Below, one piece after another: positions 61,270 through 64,000 of a DNA stretch of 64,000 bases (its first letter is position 1; each line of letters opens with the position of its first letter). Source of the DNA: Reichenbachiella carrageenanivorans (lineage in GTDB: Bacteria > Bacteroidota > Bacteroidia > Cytophagales > Cyclobacteriaceae); assembly GCF_025639805.1 (NCBI RefSeq), contig NZ_CP106735.1:4373501-4437500 (forward strand). Reading direction: 5' to 3'. Made by a program: the position numbers and the translations under genes. The notes beneath the pieces are model-generated. The model did no database searches, was not told where the DNA came from, and saw nothing but the letters and a program-made list of their open reading frames with translations.

Positions 61270-61572
61270 TTACATTTTCTCTCCTTTAAACATCAGAATA
61301 GACTCTACAGATCCGTCTTTCAAATGTTTGAACTGCAAGCGGGTATCGTCTTTGAAAAACGCTTGCAATTTTTCTTCCGATTCAAAACTCACAATATGAA
61401 TTTCGTAAGGCTTTTTTTCTTCCCCTGCCACATAGGTCTCTTGGGTTGGCCGTAAACGCTGAACCAATCGACCAGTATATTTTCCCATCAATGGAATTGC
61501 CTGATTTTCAAATGCATGAAATTCAGCTTCTTTCCCAGGTTTGATATATATGAGTTGGGTAATAAAAATCAT
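61270..61572 (-). CDS. DUF1330-like small protein inside the thr cluster
   Basis: 100 residues with a dimeric alpha/beta-barrel pattern: IFITQLIYIKPGKEAEFHAF, YEIHIVSFESEEKLQAFFKD, and a final strand VESILMFKGEKM. Related in layout to DUF1330/antibiotic-monooxygenase-like proteins. It lies 4 nt after thrB and 13 nt before thrC, so it must be co-expressed with threonine biosynthesis. Function unknown. Confidence 0.65.
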   Translation of the reverse strand: MIFITQLIYIKPGKEAEFHAFENQAIPLMGKYTGRLVQRLRPTQETYVAGEEKKPYEIHIVSFESEEKLQAFFKDDTRLQFKHLKDGSVESILMFKGEKM

Positions 61573-61576
61573 AATT

Positions 61577-62500
61577 TCAAATGGTTCTTACTCCCTTTTC
61601 GCCAATCTTAGACATGTAGGTATAGGCCAAAATACCGACCTCGTCGTATTTCTCTTGCATCATAGACTTGATCTTGAGCGCCGTTTCTTCGCCTTTGCTA
61701 AACGCAAAAATAGAAGGGCCAGAGCCCGCAATACTGCAACCTAGTGCCCCATCGGCCAAAGCCTGCGCCTTTACATCATCGTACAGCGGGATCAATATTT
61801 TCCGAATCGGCTCTACAATCACATCGACCATCGAACGGCCAATCAAATCATAATTTGATTCATATAATCCAGCTACCAATCCTCCTACATTGCCCCACTG
61901 CTTTACGGCCATAGATAAGTCTACCTGCTTTTTCAAAATCTTCTTGGCATCTGTGGTTTTTACCTCTACTTGTGGATGCACGATGGTCACGTACAGATCC
62001 TCTGGCACGGGCAAAGACAAAACATCTAATGGCTCATAACTACGAACGAGAGTAAAACCACCAAGTAAATTAGGCGCTACATTGTCTGCATGTGCCTTTT
62101 TTGACACCGCCTTTTCGCCTTCCATAGCAAACTCCACCAGCTGCGCAGATGTATAGGGTCGGCCGAGCAATTCGTTGACAGCAAATACACCTCCTGCTGA
62201 GCTAGACGAACTCGTCCCCATGCCACTGCCAGGATTGATAGTTTTTTTGATTATAAACGAAAAACCTTGTTTACTGCCAACGGCATCCAACAGTGCTTGT
62301 GCTGCTACCGTAGCGGTGTTTACGGCAGGGTCTTTGGGCAGATCAAACCCTATGATCTCCTCAATAACCAATTGACCATCGTCTCGTTTAGATACTGTCA
62401 TTTCCTCACCGATCCCATCTAAGGCAAAGCCTAGCACGTCATAACCGCAGCCTACATTGGCTACGGTAGAGGGTGAGAATATTTTAATTTTATCAGGCAT
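61577..62500 (-). CDS. thrB: Homoserine kinase
   Basis: 307 residues, GHMP-kinase family. N-terminal IKIFSPSTVANVGCGYDVLG; ATP loop NPGSGMGTSSSSSAGGVFAV; C-terminal GCSIAGSGPSIFAFS. Phosphorylates homoserine for threonine synthase. It starts 3 nt after thrA and is followed 4 nt later by the DUF1330-like gene. Confidence 0.95.
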   Translation of the reverse strand: MPDKIKIFSPSTVANVGCGYDVLGFALDGIGEEMTVSKRDDGQLVIEEIIGFDLPKDPAVNTATVAAQALLDAVGSKQGFSFIIKKTINPGSGMGTSSSSSAGGVFAVNELLGRPYTSAQLVEFAMEGEKAVSKKAHADNVAPNLLGGFTLVRSYEPLDVLSLPVPEDLYVTIVHPQVEVKTTDAKKILKKQVDLSMAVKQWGNVGGLVAGLYESNYDLIGRSMVDVIVEPIRKILIPLYDDVKAQALADGALGCSIAGSGPSIFAFSKGEETALKIKSMMQEKYDEVGILAYTYMSKIGEKGVRTI

Positions 62501-62503
62501 AGT

Positions 62504-64000
62504 TTAGCTATTTGCAATTCGCATAATGTCTGCAAATATACCCATAGCAGTCACTGCTGCACCTGCTCCAGCGCCTTTTATCACCAAAGGCTGATCATCA
62601 TATCTATTGGTATTGAACAGCACAATATTGTCGCTACCTTCCAGGATATACAAAGGATGTTCTTTCGTAATTTCTTTCAATCCTACCGAAGCCTGTCCAT
62701 TGTCGTATGTAGCTACTACCTTCAACCTTGCTCCTTTGTCTTCGGCCTTTTTCACCAAAGCTTGAAAGTGAGCCTCGTGCTCTTCCAACTTAGCATAGAA
62801 TGCCTCGTTGTTTTTGGTATTCATACAATCCTCGGGGATAAACGATTCGCTCTTGATGTCAGACAGTTCGGCCTCTACTCCACATTCTCTGATTAGAATC
62901 AGGATCTTTCGCATCACATCCACACCACTCAAGTCGATCTTTGGATCTGGCTCTGTATAGCCTTGCTCTCCTGCTTGCTTTACAATATCTACGAACTTGA
63001 CCCCTGACTTGAAATTATTGAAAATAAAATTCAAACTACCTGAAAGAACTGCTTCGATCTTCTTCACCTTATCACCACTCTTAATCAAATCGTTGAGTGT
63101 GGTGATCACTGGCAAACCAGCTCCTACATTGGTTTCGTACAAGAATTTTGACTTGTACTCCCTTGCTGTGTTTTTCAATTCTTGGTAATTGTCGTAAGAC
63201 GATGCACAAGCTATTTTATTGGGTGTCACTACGGAGATGTTTTTTCTCAAAACTCCATTATACAAGGCGGCAATATCTGCGCTTGCCGTATTATCTACAA
63301 ACACACTATTGCGCAAATTCATCTCTTCGATAGACTTAATGAAAGCCGTATTTTCCATGGTCAAGTCGCTGCCCATCAGAAGGTCTTTCCATTTCGCTAA
63401 ATCGATTCCTTCCTCATCGAAATACATTTTTTTGCTATTAGCCAAGCCTACAATTCTTAGATCGACGTGCTCGTTTTCTCTGAGATATTCTTTTTGTTTA
63501 GCTATTTGCTGAATCAACGTACCTCCCACATTGCCTATACCTACAAGAAACAGGTTGATTCTTTTCTTTTCAGAAAGGAAGAAACTTTCATGTAGTACAT
63601 TGAGTGATTTTCTTAGGTGTCTTTCTTCGATTACCACCGTGATATTGCGCTCCGACGAACCTTGAGCGATAGCTTTTATGTTTACACCATTTTCACCTAA
63701 TGCAGCAAACATTTGCCCACTGACGCCTACATGGTCGCGCATTTTATCCCCTACCAAAGCTACTATGGCCAGATTTTCTTCCACCTCTAGTGGATTCAGC
63801 TTTGTGTAGACTCAATTCGAATTGAAATTCTTCTTCGATAGCAGCTCTACTTGCTGCTACATCGTTGCCGTCTATCCCTACACAGATCGAATGCTCAGAA
63901 GATGCCTGTGTGATAATGATCACATTTACTTTAGCCTCGGAGAGTGCTTTAAACAGCCTAAAAGAAAATTTAGGGATACCTATCATGCCACTACCTGACA
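62504..64000 (-). CDS. thrA: Bifunctional aspartokinase/homoserine dehydrogenase, C-terminal part, apparent frameshift
   Basis: The gene runs off the right edge. The segment 64000 to about 63804 encodes the first ACT domain (GMIGIPKFSFRLFKALSEAK, IITQASSEHSICVGID, EEEFQFELSLHK). The frame then shifts by one base near 63801-63803, where the coding strand reads CACAAAGCTG instead of the expected CACAAGCTG. From there the protein continues as LNPLEVEENLAIVALVGDKM (second ACT domain) and then homoserine dehydrogenase (INLFLVGIGNVGGTLIQQIA; VVTPNKIACAS; GAGLPVITTLNDLIKSGD; LSGSLNFIFNN; EPDPKIDLSGVDVMRKILIL). A GTG at 63784 could restart the dehydrogenase half. thrB and thrC look intact, so a sequencing error or true frameshifting is likelier than loss. 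Confidence 0.88.

Noticed and set aside
1..64000. tRNA, rRNA or complete insertion sequences
   Set aside because: No cloverleaf, rRNA segment or transposase gene was recognised on either strand; a dedicated scan (tRNAscan-SE, ISfinder) would be decisive.

Overview
This 64 kb window looks like chromosome of a marine, gliding, polysaccharide-degrading member of the Bacteroidota (Cytophagia-like; the class is inferred). The signs are type IX secretion (T9SS) sorting domains, a PorP/SprF protein, FecI/FecR regulators, two secreted GH16 glycanases, a SusC-type outer-membrane protein and split HipA proteins. Both ends are cut: rsmA at the left edge and the aspartokinase-homoserine dehydrogenase gene at the right edge.

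Layout. 0-3 kb: rsmA, pdxA, a phosphopantetheinyl transferase and a redoxin. 3-5.7 kb: cassette array 1 (lipoprotein, beta-propeller protein, one dead cassette). 5.8-12.1 kb: two GH16 enzymes on the minus strand. 12.8-16 kb: cassette array 2 (HEPN protein, flavin monooxygenase). 16.3-24.5 kb: two Spy/CpxP-type envelope clusters, an AlaDH/PNT-family dehydrogenase and a CotH protein. 24.7-28 kb: cassette array 3, a three-gene HipBST toxin-antitoxin operon with four evenly spaced operators, and a decayed HEPN-like gene. 28-35.4 kb: a NarL-type two-component pair, then a PorP-OmpA protein and a HYR adhesin flanked by wreckage of a duplicate copy. 35.5-52.6 kb: housekeeping genes (ppa, rpe, glnS, metY-like, aroB, aroA), a UPF1-like helicase, CheC/CheY-like proteins and a secreted amidase. 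52.7-59.9 kb: an ECF sigma/FecR/STN-repeat-protein operon, a TPR histidine kinase and a fatty acid desaturase. 59.9-64 kb: thrA-thrB-(DUF1330-like)-thrC on the minus strand, with an apparent frameshift in thrA.

The main discovery candidate is a dispersed gene-cassette system. At three separate loci, the same short imperfect palindrome (about 45 bp; inside a roughly 133-bp repeat at two loci) abuts the first base of an AT-rich accessory gene unit on the + strand. Each unit starts with GTT plus 6-7 private bases and ends with the exact reverse complement plus AAC. It is followed by a 106-190 bp folded site with arms near AACAAxxTGTATA and TATACAxxxxxGTT. This is the logic of integron cassettes and attC sites, but with longer private ends and without the classical R-box consensus, and no integrase lies in the window. 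The cargo (two HEPN-type proteins, a beta-propeller, a lipoprotein, a monooxygenase, small unknown proteins, with HipBST between two sites) resembles a defence/accessory pool.
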